Notes under the pieces: model-generated
Database searches by the model: none
Seen by the model: only the letters and a program-made list of their open reading frames with translations
What the model was told of the DNA's origin: nothing
Source: Fistulifera solaris
Taxonomy: Eukaryota > Bacillariophyta > Bacillariophyceae > Naviculales > Stauroneidaceae
Direction of reading: 5' to 3'
DNA length: 64,000 nucleotides
Assembly: GCA_030295235.1 (NCBI GenBank)
Contig: AP026164.1
Span: 248,001 to 312,000, forward strand
Program-made: the position numbers and the translations under genes
In this document: piece after piece, positions 20,133 through 28,783 of the stretch
How positions within the stretch are numbered: position 1 is the first letter of the stretch
Layout: every line of letters starts with the position of its first letter

Positions 20133-21813
20133 TCAGTAGATTTTTGAGCAAACATTCTCTTCACTGTCTAAAATGTTTCGAATCCGTCCATCCACAACGG
20201 GGTGAATGGCAAAAGGATCGACCATAGACGTTCGGACTTTTTGTTTGAATTTTGTAGCCGCAGCAATTACGGACCCTTGAGAGGTATAATCCGTCCATCT
20301 CCGTAAGATACCGATCTCCGTAAATAAATTGGCCACAGCAGTCGGTAGCAGAGGGCAATATTCTTCGTCACGGACGACCTTCAATTCGGATAAGACATCA
20401 TATCCGTCCTTCCCTTTCAATAAATAAGTCTTTGTACAGAGTGTATATATTCTTTGTAATTCCAAAGGACAAAAGGGAGCTGGTGAGTTGTTATGAGATG
20501 AAGAAGTCGGGGTGTCTTGCCTCTTTGTGAAGACATGAAAAGCACTGTCGACTTCGGACTGTCACGGAGCCCTTCACAATTCTAGAACCGGCTGGTTGTG
20601 AAGGATCAAACGCGAATCGGACACCGTCGACACAAGGAAAACGACCTTCCATGGCAGGATATTGCGAGACTCCATTCTCGAGGACTTGCAAGAGCTGTGC
20701 TCCATTGATTTCAACAACTTCCATGGAATCGTCCATCGGCACCAGGTCGGCCAAATCGCTCATTCGAATATCGCCTCTCGGTAAGATTCGGTCGGCTCTA
20801 ATGGATCCGGAATTCAGTAGCGCAATGTCGGCATCAGTTGCTCGAGCCATGACACTGGCGAGGAAGTTGGCAACATTCGTTTCCTTAGTTCGGATCTGCG
20901 AAAACCTGGCATCGAGATCCACTTTGCTTTTCCCAACGACAATATTCATGCTTTTCTGTACATCCGACTGGATCGCTTTCACTATTGCCGCGATCTCGGA
21001 ATCTTCCGGCGTGTCATTTGATATCTGATAGCGTGTCGACACTGTTTTCAATGAAGCATACATTCCAGTAGATGCATCGATACATTGACTCTCTCTACCG
21101 TATATTCGAATCGCAGTGAAATCACTGAAGTCAGTTCCGGAATTTAAAATGCGAATTCGGTTTCGCACGGTATCTTCGTAGTGGTGGTCGTGTCCACCTA
21201 AGATGATATCAATTTGTCCAGCACACTCGTCCGCAAGCTTGTAGTCGCTGGGCATCCTCATATGACTTGTAGCAATAACAATATCAAACGGTCCATATTC
21301 CTGAACGATTTCGGGTACTCTCCTCTTTACGTAGTCTGTTGGTTCTTCGAATTCAATCGACTCTGGTTCCACGGTCGACAATGTCGCCATCCACGATGCT
21401 TCAATGAGACCGAGCACCAAAAGGCGGTTCCCATTCCTCTCTAGTATAACGTATTCTTCACAGCCTGCTAGTTGCTGTGACTGTTCGTCTTCGTTTTGAC
21501 GGACATTCCGTGCATTCGAACAAATCCACGGAAATCCACTTTGCTCACGGAGTGCGATAAACTCGGGAACACCAAAATCCAAGTCATGATTCCCCAAGCA
21601 CGCGCAATCAATGTTGAGTGCTTTAAGTACAGGGATCATCTGTTTACCTCGGAGACTAGTTGAAAGAAGTGATGGCGAGAAGGCATCTCCACTAAAAAAG
21701 GTACAAGAGGAGTGACCGGTCTTTTGCTGTATTTCGTGCACCTTATGCACAAAACGGGCCGCTTTCTCGACATTGTAGACGTCATTGAAGTGAATAAGCG
21801 TGATTTCTTTCAT
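20133..21813 (-). CDS. 5'-nucleotidase-like metallophosphoesterase
   Basis: About 559 residues with one apparent extra base near 20538-20541. The N-terminal calcineurin-like phosphoesterase domain has LIHFNDVYN, SGDAFSPS, LGNHDLDFG, ATSHMRMPSDY and ILGGHDHHYED, the metal-binding motifs of the UshA/5'-nucleotidase family; the first carries Tyr where UshA has His, as in the HFNDVYN subgroup. The C-terminal 5'-nucleotidase domain has ETNVANFLASVM, ADIALLNSGSIRAD, GDIRMSDL and VVEINGAQLLQVLENGVS. It should hydrolyse nucleoside monophosphates or related phosphoesters. There is no signal peptide, so it is probably cytosolic, unlike secreted GPI-anchored relatives. The exact substrate cannot be read from sequence. 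Confidence 0.82.
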
Positions 21814-21996
21814 TTTATCAATGTTCTCCGAGTAATAATACGGTCGCAATCCATGAAAAGAAGATTTTATTCGGAGGTTTTATTGTGAGCGTTGTTGCTG
21901 CTGCAGGTATGTTCGTCCATTTTGAAATAGACGGATATTCTGTCTGCACGGCTGTGCTCTGGACTGTACTGTACAAAGTGCTCGTCCGTTGTTCAC

Positions 21997-22018
21997 CACG
22001 ACTGCATCTCAGTCATGA
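21997..22018 (+). repeat. Dispersed 22-bp palindromic element, copy 3
   Basis: CACGACTG, spacer CATCT, CAGTCATGA. Located 184 bp upstream of the phosphoesterase start. Confidence 0.6.
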
Positions 22019-22302
22019 GTCCCTATTTTCTCAATAAGCCAAAGACGAATCTGTAATCACCAAATTCCGTCCGTTTTTCTAGATTTGCCATTTAAATTTC
22101 AAATGTAGCTAATAGAGAACGACGAGCCCAATTTCATTGCAGAGGCGTTTTGTTGTTGCATAAATACGTCACGAGTAGGTAACGGGTAACGAGGACTCAG
22201 ATGTTGACTTGCTCGCGTGCGTAGCAGGAAGAGAGGCTGATTTTAGATACTGATATTGGAGTCGCACCTTGCGACGCGGAACAGGGAGACCGAGAGGATG
22301 GA

Positions 22303-22710
22303 TTGAATGCGCCACAGCCAGACTTCACAGAGGAAAGAATTGAAAATTTACAAAGGGATACAGACTCTACCTTACCGCGAGCATCGTCGTGCGAGGTTGT
22401 GGTAGCGAATAGGCGTTGTGATGAAGCGAACGAGTTCGCGCGCTTTGTACCAGAAGGCTTGCATGCGAGCGAGGTCCTGATTGACAAATCTGCTGATTTC
22501 CATGACGACGACGTGGACAAACAGTCTGTGACTGCCAACGAAATCAATGCCGCCGAATCAACCTCTGCTAGCGTTATTTACGACAGTGGCAGGACAGAGA
22601 CAGTAGTTACATCAATCATCGACACGAAACCCAGTCGTAGTAAGCGGGGGACTATGATCAGTCGAAATAATGTTGGCTCAACTTACCCACGACCCACGAC
22701 TACATTTTAG
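22303..22710 (+). CDS. Possible orphan protein (weak)
   Basis: A 135-residue open frame starting with ATG, rich in Asp, Ser and Thr, with no motif I recognise and no signal peptide or membrane segment. Its end overlaps a palindromic element, and an opposite-strand frame covers the same DNA. It may be chance. Confidence 0.2.
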   Translation: MNAPQPDFTEERIENLQRDTDSTLPRASSCEVVVANRRCDEANEFARFVPEGLHASEVLIDKSADFHDDDVDKQSVTANEINAAESTSASVIYDSGRTETVVTSIIDTKPSRSKRGTMISRNNVGSTYPRPTTTF

Positions 22711-22716
22711 TCATGA
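22695..22716 (+). repeat. Dispersed 22-bp palindromic element, copy 4 (compensatory change)
   Basis: CACGACTA, spacer CATTT, TAGTCATGA. The innermost pair is A-T instead of the G-C in other copies, so both arms changed together and pairing is kept. Confidence 0.6.
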
Positions 22717-23079
22717 ATCAAAATTTCTTCCGAGCCAGACTGCCGAAATACCTCTTTTCCGTCTCCTAGCTTATCATTCTACAGCTGCCCTTATTTAGGC
22801 GATTGGTGATTAATAGTGTGAAGAACATATCCATAACTGAAATCTATCCTGGTTGCGTCTAACCCTCACTTTGGACAAGGAAGAGCACTTTATGATCTGC
22901 AACCCTTTGTCGCCTCTAAAATCATGCATTGAATAATAATGCAAAAAAAACACTTACAATTCGGCTAGTATAGCTTTCGTTGCTCTAGCCCTGCGGAACG
23001 AATATTCAATTTAGTGCGATGTGTGAAGCTTGCAGTGATGAAACGCACTATCAGTATGTGCTTGTTGTTTCTATCGAAA

Positions 23080-23949
23080 TTATATGTTGAGCGCAACCTT
23101 ACGGGCTTCCTCCAGAATGATAGTCGTCCAATAGAGCTGCAAGAATCCTAATGGAAGATTCATTCCGAGGAAGACATAGAGAACCCATTCTACACCAGGA
23201 CGGAGCTTCGTGGCCTGACCCGATTGCATGACTTTGTAGCAATCTTGAAAAAGCTGTAAACTTATGGGCCACCAGTAAATTACTCGAAAGAGAATGAAAG
23301 TGATAGCAAATGGTGGCGCCACAAAAGTTCCTACAATTTGATCAAAGATAGAGCCCGGCGTTGGTGGAAAGTACCTAGACAAGTCCACAAAGACCAAAAA
23401 GACGCTACTGACTTCCGAAAGCCCCAGAAAGAAGACTCCATAATGTTGCAAGCACTGATATCGGACGGAACACCACGACACAGACGCCGCCATGAAATGA
23501 TGGGTGAGCATGATCGCGGTCCGATGCTCTTCAATGAGTAGAGAAATAATAAAATCCCAGAGTTGAAAAGTGAAACAGATAGCTGCCGTTAGTTCCGCCT
23601 CCGGAAGGTATCCAAACAATCGACCTTCGGGTGTCTGGGGAACTGCGGTATGAGAGCGTCTGGTAATAAACCAAGTGTAGACACCCAAGACAGCGCAACA
23701 GAAGAGTGCCAGACAACTCGTCACCTGGAACGCGAAAAGATCTGAACGAGAGCATATTTGATCATCCTTCACATTCTTGCAAAATTCCTCTCCCGCTCCG
23801 GGTAAGCCAAGGATCGATGTCGACTCGCGAAAAGTATATTCCAAAGAGAAATACAGGACCGTGAGTAGCGTCAGCCCCGTGATGATGTACGGCATCATCC
23901 GGGGAACTCCGTTGGGGATTGTTGCCGGTACATTTAATGATTTCGGCAT
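23080..23949 (-). CDS. TLC-domain membrane protein
   Basis: 289 residues, single exon, with about six or seven hydrophobic segments: YIITGLTLLTVLYFSL near residue 25, a second at about 75-95, and the TLC core from about 120. The core has AAICFTFQLWDFIISLL, then TAIMLTHHFMAASVSW, with the paired His that mark TRAM-LAG1-CLN8 domains, and a late PPFAITFILFRVIYW segment. TLC proteins include ceramide synthases and several lipid-handling proteins. The ceramide-synthase Lag1 motif is not complete here, so I do not assign synthase activity. No signal peptide separate from the first membrane segment; likely ER. The stop is preceded by KVALNI. Confidence 0.7.
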   Translation of the reverse strand: MPKSLNVPATIPNGVPRMMPYIITGLTLLTVLYFSLEYTFRESTSILGLPGAGEEFCKNVKDDQICSRSDLFAFQVTSCLALFCCAVLGVYTWFITRRSHTAVPQTPEGRLFGYLPEAELTAAICFTFQLWDFIISLLIEEHRTAIMLTHHFMAASVSWCSVRYQCLQHYGVFFLGLSEVSSVFLVFVDLSRYFPPTPGSIFDQIVGTFVAPPFAITFILFRVIYWWPISLQLFQDCYKVMQSGQATKLRPGVEWVLYVFLGMNLPLGFLQLYWTTIILEEARKVALNI

Positions 23950-24262
23950 TTGATTTATCTATTGATTTTTTCGTTTTGTAGATGAATGAATGATGGCTTC
24001 TTATTTTGCCTTTATGTCATCGTTATAGATTAGTCGTCTTCACAAAATGCCATATCGTACCGGTTTCAAAAATCTGCTCCCAAAATCTGTCGCATCGCTT
24101 CATCATGTCGTCGTTCGTCGTCTTCTGTGGCTCTTATTATCACTTATTTTTTGTTTCTCGTTTCTCGTTGTTGCAGTTCATCTTGTCACCAAGAAACCCT
24201 GTCAAGTGTTTTATTATTATTGTGTAAAATAACTCGGTTTGATTGACAAACACGAGCTGATA
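23950..24262. promoter_or_regulatory. Divergent promoter region
   Basis: Shared by the TLC-domain gene (left) and the DUF2358-type gene (right). AT-rich; no gene seen. Confidence 0.35.
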
Positions 24263-25057
24263 ATGATTGGGCGTCGGTCAAAAGTTGGCATTCTTACTTG
24301 TTTTTTATTGTCGGTCGTACACGCTTTCCAGCCTCCTCAGCGTTTCGGACGAATCATCTTCGGCACCAGGCAGCAGTGCCTTCGAGCTGAAAAAAATGAT
24401 TATGATAATAGTATAATGGAATATCGAAATGCGGCTACCAATTTACTTTCCAATTTTATGAAAAAAGAAGACGAAAGTACAAGCACGGATCCTTTATCAA
24501 ACATCGATTTCTCAGCGCCCAAATTCCAGAAAAAAGTAACTTTGGAGGTGCTGGCGCAACTGCTCGATGCGGAACTCTACGAAAGAGAATGGTTCGTGAC
24601 AGGGAATGTCAATCCTATTTACTTTTCAGAAACTTTCCTGTTTCAAGACCCTGATGTTCGTTTGGAGGGAATCGAGGCATACGCCAGAGGTGTCAACAAA
24701 TTGTTTGACCAAGAAACCAGTCGAGCCGAAATTATCTCCACCAAAGTGAATCCCGATGTTCCGAATACAATAACGTGTACTTGGAGACTCTCCGGAAAAG
24801 CAAATATTGGACCCGGTTTAACGATCAAGCCATACATTGTATATACTGATCTCAAGATCGATCCCGAGTCAGGCTTGATTGTATTCCAAGAAGACCGCTT
24901 CAATTTACCGCAATGGGATATTCTCTTGAGTTCCTTGTTTCCTTTTTTGATTGGAGTCGTTACAGCTCCACCAGCCCCGCCTGTAGAGCCTCGAACTATC
25001 ATCAAGCCCGCGATGAAAGAAGATTTTTCCTGGCCGAAATTGAAATTCTTTTTGTAA
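24263..25057 (+). CDS. DUF2358-type (NTF2-like) plastid protein
   Basis: 264 residues, single exon. The start gives a signal peptide (VGILTCFLLSVVHA) followed by FQPPQRFG, a diatom plastid cleavage site with Phe at +1. The mature part contains LEVLAQLLDAELYEREWF, PIYFSETFLFQDPDVRLEGIEAYARGVNKLFD and ISTKVNPDVPNTITCTWRLSGKANIGPG, the pattern of the DUF2358 family, a SnoaL/NTF2-like fold found in plants and cyanobacteria. A hydrophobic segment (DILLSSLFPFLIGVV) follows near residue 220. The biochemical function of the family is not known to me. Convergent with UBC13. Confidence 0.7.
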   Translation: MIGRRSKVGILTCFLLSVVHAFQPPQRFGRIIFGTRQQCLRAEKNDYDNSIMEYRNAATNLLSNFMKKEDESTSTDPLSNIDFSAPKFQKKVTLEVLAQLLDAELYEREWFVTGNVNPIYFSETFLFQDPDVRLEGIEAYARGVNKLFDQETSRAEIISTKVNPDVPNTITCTWRLSGKANIGPGLTIKPYIVYTDLKIDPESGLIVFQEDRFNLPQWDILLSSLFPFLIGVVTAPPAPPVEPRTIIKPAMKEDFSWPKLKFFL

Positions 25058-25324
25058 GCCGATGACCAAGACGAGTCATCAGCTTTGATTTTAACGTAGA
25101 CAAGTATCTTTGATGATGTTGATAGCAGACTCATACGATAAGTAACAATGATAAAGAGGAGCAATAAAGGAATGCATAGTTTAGCAGTACTACAACGACC
25201 TATGCAAAACAACATCGAGTCGACTCATCAATCAAACGAATCGTTGCAAATGCCCGGAGATACAAAGTGATCTTTTCCTTCAAGTAGACGAGTGGTTCTT
25301 CAGTTCATGGTTATGCTCATTCGT

Positions 25325-25960
25325 TTATTTGGCAGCATCCGGGGCTTTCATCGCAAAACTCTCCGTGAATTCACGTGCACGTTTTATGGCTTCCGCTTCG
25401 TTATTCTTCCAAACTTCCGCCACCGTATTATCTAGAGGGTCATCAGGGTTTGGAGCACTCAGTAAAGCCTGAATACTGAGAAGAACTGTTCGAATTTGCA
25501 AGGCCGGACTCCATTTGTCTTTGAGAATATCTAAGCAAATCCGCCCTAATTTGTCGACATTGGGATGGTATATTTTCGTCAAAAGCGGACTAATGGCGGT
25601 GCCATCGGATAGTCTGCCGGCAAGAATAATTCCAGTTGAAAGACTCCGCGCTCGTAGGGTGAATCGGCGGGGCCTTCAATGGCGACTGCAAAATAGCGCA
25701 AATTGTCCTGATACGGAGTCGCACTAATTCCGGCAACGGGCTCTGCGATCAAACGTTGTGTCTCCTGTCGATGAATAGAACGTACTGTGAGTGTCTATTT
25801 ATGAAGAAAAGACTGCTAATTCTTGCGTTTGACCTTGGTTTTTCTGTTCTTTCAAGTGATAACAATCGTCGGCCATCGTCTTGTATAGACCTTCTCGTTT
25901 CTCTCGGTATGTTAGCCAACTTACCTTAACGATACGACGCGGGAGCTGTGCGTTACTCAT
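25325..25960 (-). CDS. UBC13: Ubiquitin-conjugating enzyme E2 UBC13 (UBE2N type)
   Basis: Two exons (25960-25925, 25764-25325) around a 160-bp intron; about 158 residues, normal for the family. Exon 1 encodes [12 protein letters not shown]; exon 2 begins [13 protein letters not shown]. The core has [56 protein letters not shown] with the active-site Cys, and [19 protein letters not shown]. These match UBE2N/Ubc13, which with a UEV partner builds Lys63-linked ubiquitin chains for DNA-damage tolerance and signalling. One base appears missing in the A4 run 25581-25584 (coding T4), between RF and TKIYHPN; near-identity on both sides argues for an assembly error. Confidence 0.9.
25765..25924 (-). 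other. Intron of UBC13
   Basis: Donor GTAAGTTGG and acceptor TCGACAG on the minus strand, 160 bp, phase 0. Confidence 0.8.
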
Positions 25961-26605
25961 GATGGCAGTCTTGTCGCTTACTTCGTACTGCTGAAAGGAC
26001 CACAAATCGTCAATAGCCGGATGAATAGAACGTAATGACTTCTTCTGCGGTGCAAAGACCTTTGCGCTTGGCTTTATTGCTGTCAACAAAATTCATTCTT
26101 CGACCGTCGTCGACCGTCGCTATGCGCGTCGTCAGCGCGCAATGAGCTCTGTGCAGGCTTTTCTCCGACGTTGCGTCGCCCGTTGCATACTCGTAACCTT
26201 ACCTGGCACCAGGTAAGGTTTACCGGTACTGCGCAACTAAGGGTGCGCCACGTTGCTCGAAGAACACGTAGAGCAACTTTGAACTTTGAACGGGCATGTG
26301 TCACGAACCAATGACCGTTAACAGTAATAAATGCAAAAGCAGTCTACATGAAAAGTTATAGTCACGTTTCAACGGCAACCTGACTACTAAATATAAATCA
26401 ATAGTATCACGTTCTTGGTCGCGGACTGGAACACCAGTCTACTCTTGCAATCATACTGACTAGATGAAGCAAGAAGCAAAAACAGAACAAGAAAAAACTT
26501 CATTCTTCTCCCCCGCACCCGCACCTCTCGTCACTCTGCTTCTGTTGCAGAGATAAACAACAAATAGAACCATATCGCTTTCAAAACTTGCACACCGCTC
26601 CAAAA
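25961..26605. promoter_or_regulatory. Divergent promoter region with a 26-bp perfect inverted repeat
   Basis: Shared by UBC13 (left) and the F-box-like gene (right). Contains the inverted repeat at 26195-26220 and a degenerate GGACTGGAACACCAGTC palindrome near 26423. Confidence 0.4.
26195..26220. repeat. Perfect 12-bp inverted repeat with 2-bp centre
   Basis: Arms AACCTTACCTGG and CCAGGTAAGGTT are perfect complements separated by CA. It can form a hairpin or be a dimeric protein site. It sits 235 bp from the UBC13 start and about 385 bp from the F-box-like start. Confidence 0.65.
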
Positions 26606-27637
26606 ATGAACGACCCGACTGGCACACAAAATCGAGAGCGCGAAACCGAATATACTCGTCGCTCCTTCGGGCTTTTTCCTTATCTCAGCGACGATCTAAA
26701 GCATCACGTCATTTCTTTCATTGCCGATGCACCATTGGAGAAATTGCCAGAAAACTATCCGGTCTCGTCATTAACACATTCTCTCCCTTCAGTCTCGAAA
26801 AAGTTTCATTACCTTTCGAAACATGACTACTTTTGGAGAAGGGCCATCATGCGACAAACAGCGCGGGAGCCTATTCTTTGGAGGACCGCACTCTTTCGCA
26901 TGCTTCAAACGAGCCAGACGAGTGATTGCGCCTCCAATCTTTCTTCTTCTAAAGCTGCATTGAACGCCAGAAAGTTTGCTGGAACCGATGAGGAACTCAT
27001 TGATATGGTGCATGCAGCATTGGAACGACCATCCTTCAAATCTGTCTATCAAATCGTCGTTTCTGAGCATCTGCGTTACAAAGGGCCAGTCCTGTGTATG
27101 TTGGGGCAAATTCAACTGGGTCAATTCTACGAACTCAATGTTGCGGATCGAATGATATACAAAGTGATGCGGCAAATCATGAAAGAACATCCTGAATCGG
27201 CGCGACAGGGTGGCCCCATCGTCAATGACGCGATCTTTGTTCACGCCAATCGGGGGCCTCTGGCCAAAACGACGCCCGCTGTCTTGGTACAGGTCATGCG
27301 CTGCGAACTTTTCCCACAAGAAGAACGGGCACATGTTGTTTTACTTCCTATTGCTCATGTGTGGATGGAAAAAGTATGGATGTGCACCAAAGGCAGTGAC
27401 CTGGTCTACGCGCAATGCCTCCGAATGACCAACCGAGTATCAGCGGATATGAATCGACTTGCTCGGCAAGAAGCTCTGGCTTCCATCATGGGACGCGTGG
27501 TTGGGGACGTTTTGGAATCAAATTATTTCGACGATCTCATGGTCGATGACGACTCGGATGATGAGGTATCAGCCGCTTCGTCATCCGATTTCGACGAGGA
27601 CGAAGACGATCTAGCATCACTTACAGAAGTGTTCTGA
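26606..27637 (+). CDS. F-box-like protein with a LON-N-like segment
   Basis: 343 residues, single exon. Residues 23-85 resemble an F-box region: FPYLSDDLKHHVISFI, LPSVSKKFHYLSKHDYFWRRAI. Residues 150-275 (PVLCMLGQIQLGQFYEL, GPIVNDAIFVHANRG, RAHVVLLPIAHVWMEKVWM) recall the beta-rich LON N-terminal substrate-binding fold. The C-terminal 45 residues are acidic (DDDSDDEVSAASSSDFDEDEDD). By analogy with F-box/LON proteins it could recruit substrates to an SCF ubiquitin ligase. Both domain calls are by eye and weak; Skp1 contact residues cannot be confirmed. It shares a promoter region with UBC13, which may be coincidence. Confidence 0.5.
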   Translation: MNDPTGTQNRERETEYTRRSFGLFPYLSDDLKHHVISFIADAPLEKLPENYPVSSLTHSLPSVSKKFHYLSKHDYFWRRAIMRQTAREPILWRTALFRMLQTSQTSDCASNLSSSKAALNARKFAGTDEELIDMVHAALERPSFKSVYQIVVSEHLRYKGPVLCMLGQIQLGQFYELNVADRMIYKVMRQIMKEHPESARQGGPIVNDAIFVHANRGPLAKTTPAVLVQVMRCELFPQEERAHVVLLPIAHVWMEKVWMCTKGSDLVYAQCLRMTNRVSADMNRLARQEALASIMGRVVGDVLESNYFDDLMVDDDSDDEVSAASSSDFDEDEDDLASLTEVF

Positions 27638-27736
27638 GTTGCAAATTGACAAGAATGCCTTTGTGATTCCGGATTTTAGAAGAAAGACGCACAACAAAAA
27701 TGCATAATTTACTATTTTCATGTACCATCGTAGGTT

Positions 27737-28246
27737 TCATTTTGTGTCTTCATCGTCATCGTCGTAGTCATCCTCATCGTCATCATCCTCTTGATCTCCT
27801 TTTCCATAAGTCAAAGGGACGTTTCCTCTCTCGACTTGCGTCCAGTATTCATCCATCCCTTCGTCCGGATTGAAGTAGATATAAATTCCTATCCCAGTTG
27901 TTAGAGTCGCCAAAAACGCCGCTAAATATCTTCGAAAGGGATTTGTTCGTGTCGGAGGTGGAGGCGGAAGACTTAATAGTGGAGGCGGCCGAGAATAATC
28001 AACTTTGCAAAGACCGTAGGGACCCAGTGCATCGCCTTTGGGAATCTCATCCGCCGCTAACCGCCATTTGGGTCTAGCTACGGAAGATCGGGATCGTCCT
28101 GCACTTGTGCGTCTTGGTGTTTTACTTGAAGCCGAAAAGAATCGGTGGTGTCGCATAGTATTACTGCAAAGTGATTTTGTTAAATGTCTTTTTGTTGCTG
28201 AGAATTGTGGTTGCAGACAATGATGGTTTGTAACAAAGGAACGCAT
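27737..28246 (-). CDS. Small single-TM protein, probably mitochondrial, unknown function
   Basis: 169 residues from Met at 28246. The N-terminal 60 residues are basic and Ser/Thr-rich without acids, like a mitochondrial presequence. A Pro-rich stretch (PPLLSLPPPPP) precedes one hydrophobic segment (YLAAFLATLTTGIGIYIYF), then NPDEGMDEYWTQVERGNVPLTYG and an Asp/Glu-rich tail (DDDDEDDYDDDDED). I recognise no family. The layout would fit an inner-membrane accessory protein with an acidic soluble tail, but that is inference. Its end is about 100 bp from the convergent F-box-like gene. Confidence 0.5.
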   Translation of the reverse strand: MRSFVTNHHCLQPQFSATKRHLTKSLCSNTMRHHRFFSASSKTPRRTSAGRSRSSVARPKWRLAADEIPKGDALGPYGLCKVDYSRPPPLLSLPPPPPTRTNPFRRYLAAFLATLTTGIGIYIYFNPDEGMDEYWTQVERGNVPLTYGKGDQEDDDDEDDYDDDDEDTK

Positions 28247-28783
28247 TCTTATTTTTGTTCGACGAAGGTTCTATACTGCCTTTCTCTCTACCGTTTCCCC
28301 TCGACGCAATTTTCACTTCAGTGATATGCAAATACGATTCTTAAAATAATGGTATGGAAAGAAATACAAGATTCATCAAGAGTCTTTAATCAAATAATTA
28401 TGACAACAGAGAAAAAATGCGCGGCTCTGAGCTGTTGTTGGCAATCGACGAATAGGTCGATTGGTTTCATGTTTCATTCACGATGATTCCGACTGTCTGC
28501 TCTCCGTCATTTATGTGGGAGGAACAAAGGAACAAGGAACAGGGAATTTCTACAATTAGAATGGAAATATTTCGAGTTTTGAGTACCGGATTCCCGCGCC
28601 GGCAACCCCATCCGGCACGCGAAAATGCATGGAGTTTGCCCATAGAGAACCTCGACGTACGAACAAGAGCGGCAAAACGACAACGTGCGTGTTTTTGTCT
28701 CCCGATCTTTCCGTTGTGTATCATCAACTCAAATCATCGGTTTCAAAAGTTCAAAGCACTTGTTTTACTTACAAGCGCGAACC
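28247..28783. promoter_or_regulatory. Divergent promoter region
   Basis: Shared by the small mitochondrial protein (left) and the ferredoxin-NADP reductase fusion (right). Open frames here show no conserved features. Confidence 0.35.

Larger units (their letters stand above)
21814..23079. other. Long intergenic region with two palindromic elements
   Basis: About 1.27 kb holding copies of the 22-bp element at 21997-22018 and 22695-22716. A weak rightward open frame (22303-22710) is listed separately. Confidence 0.4.
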
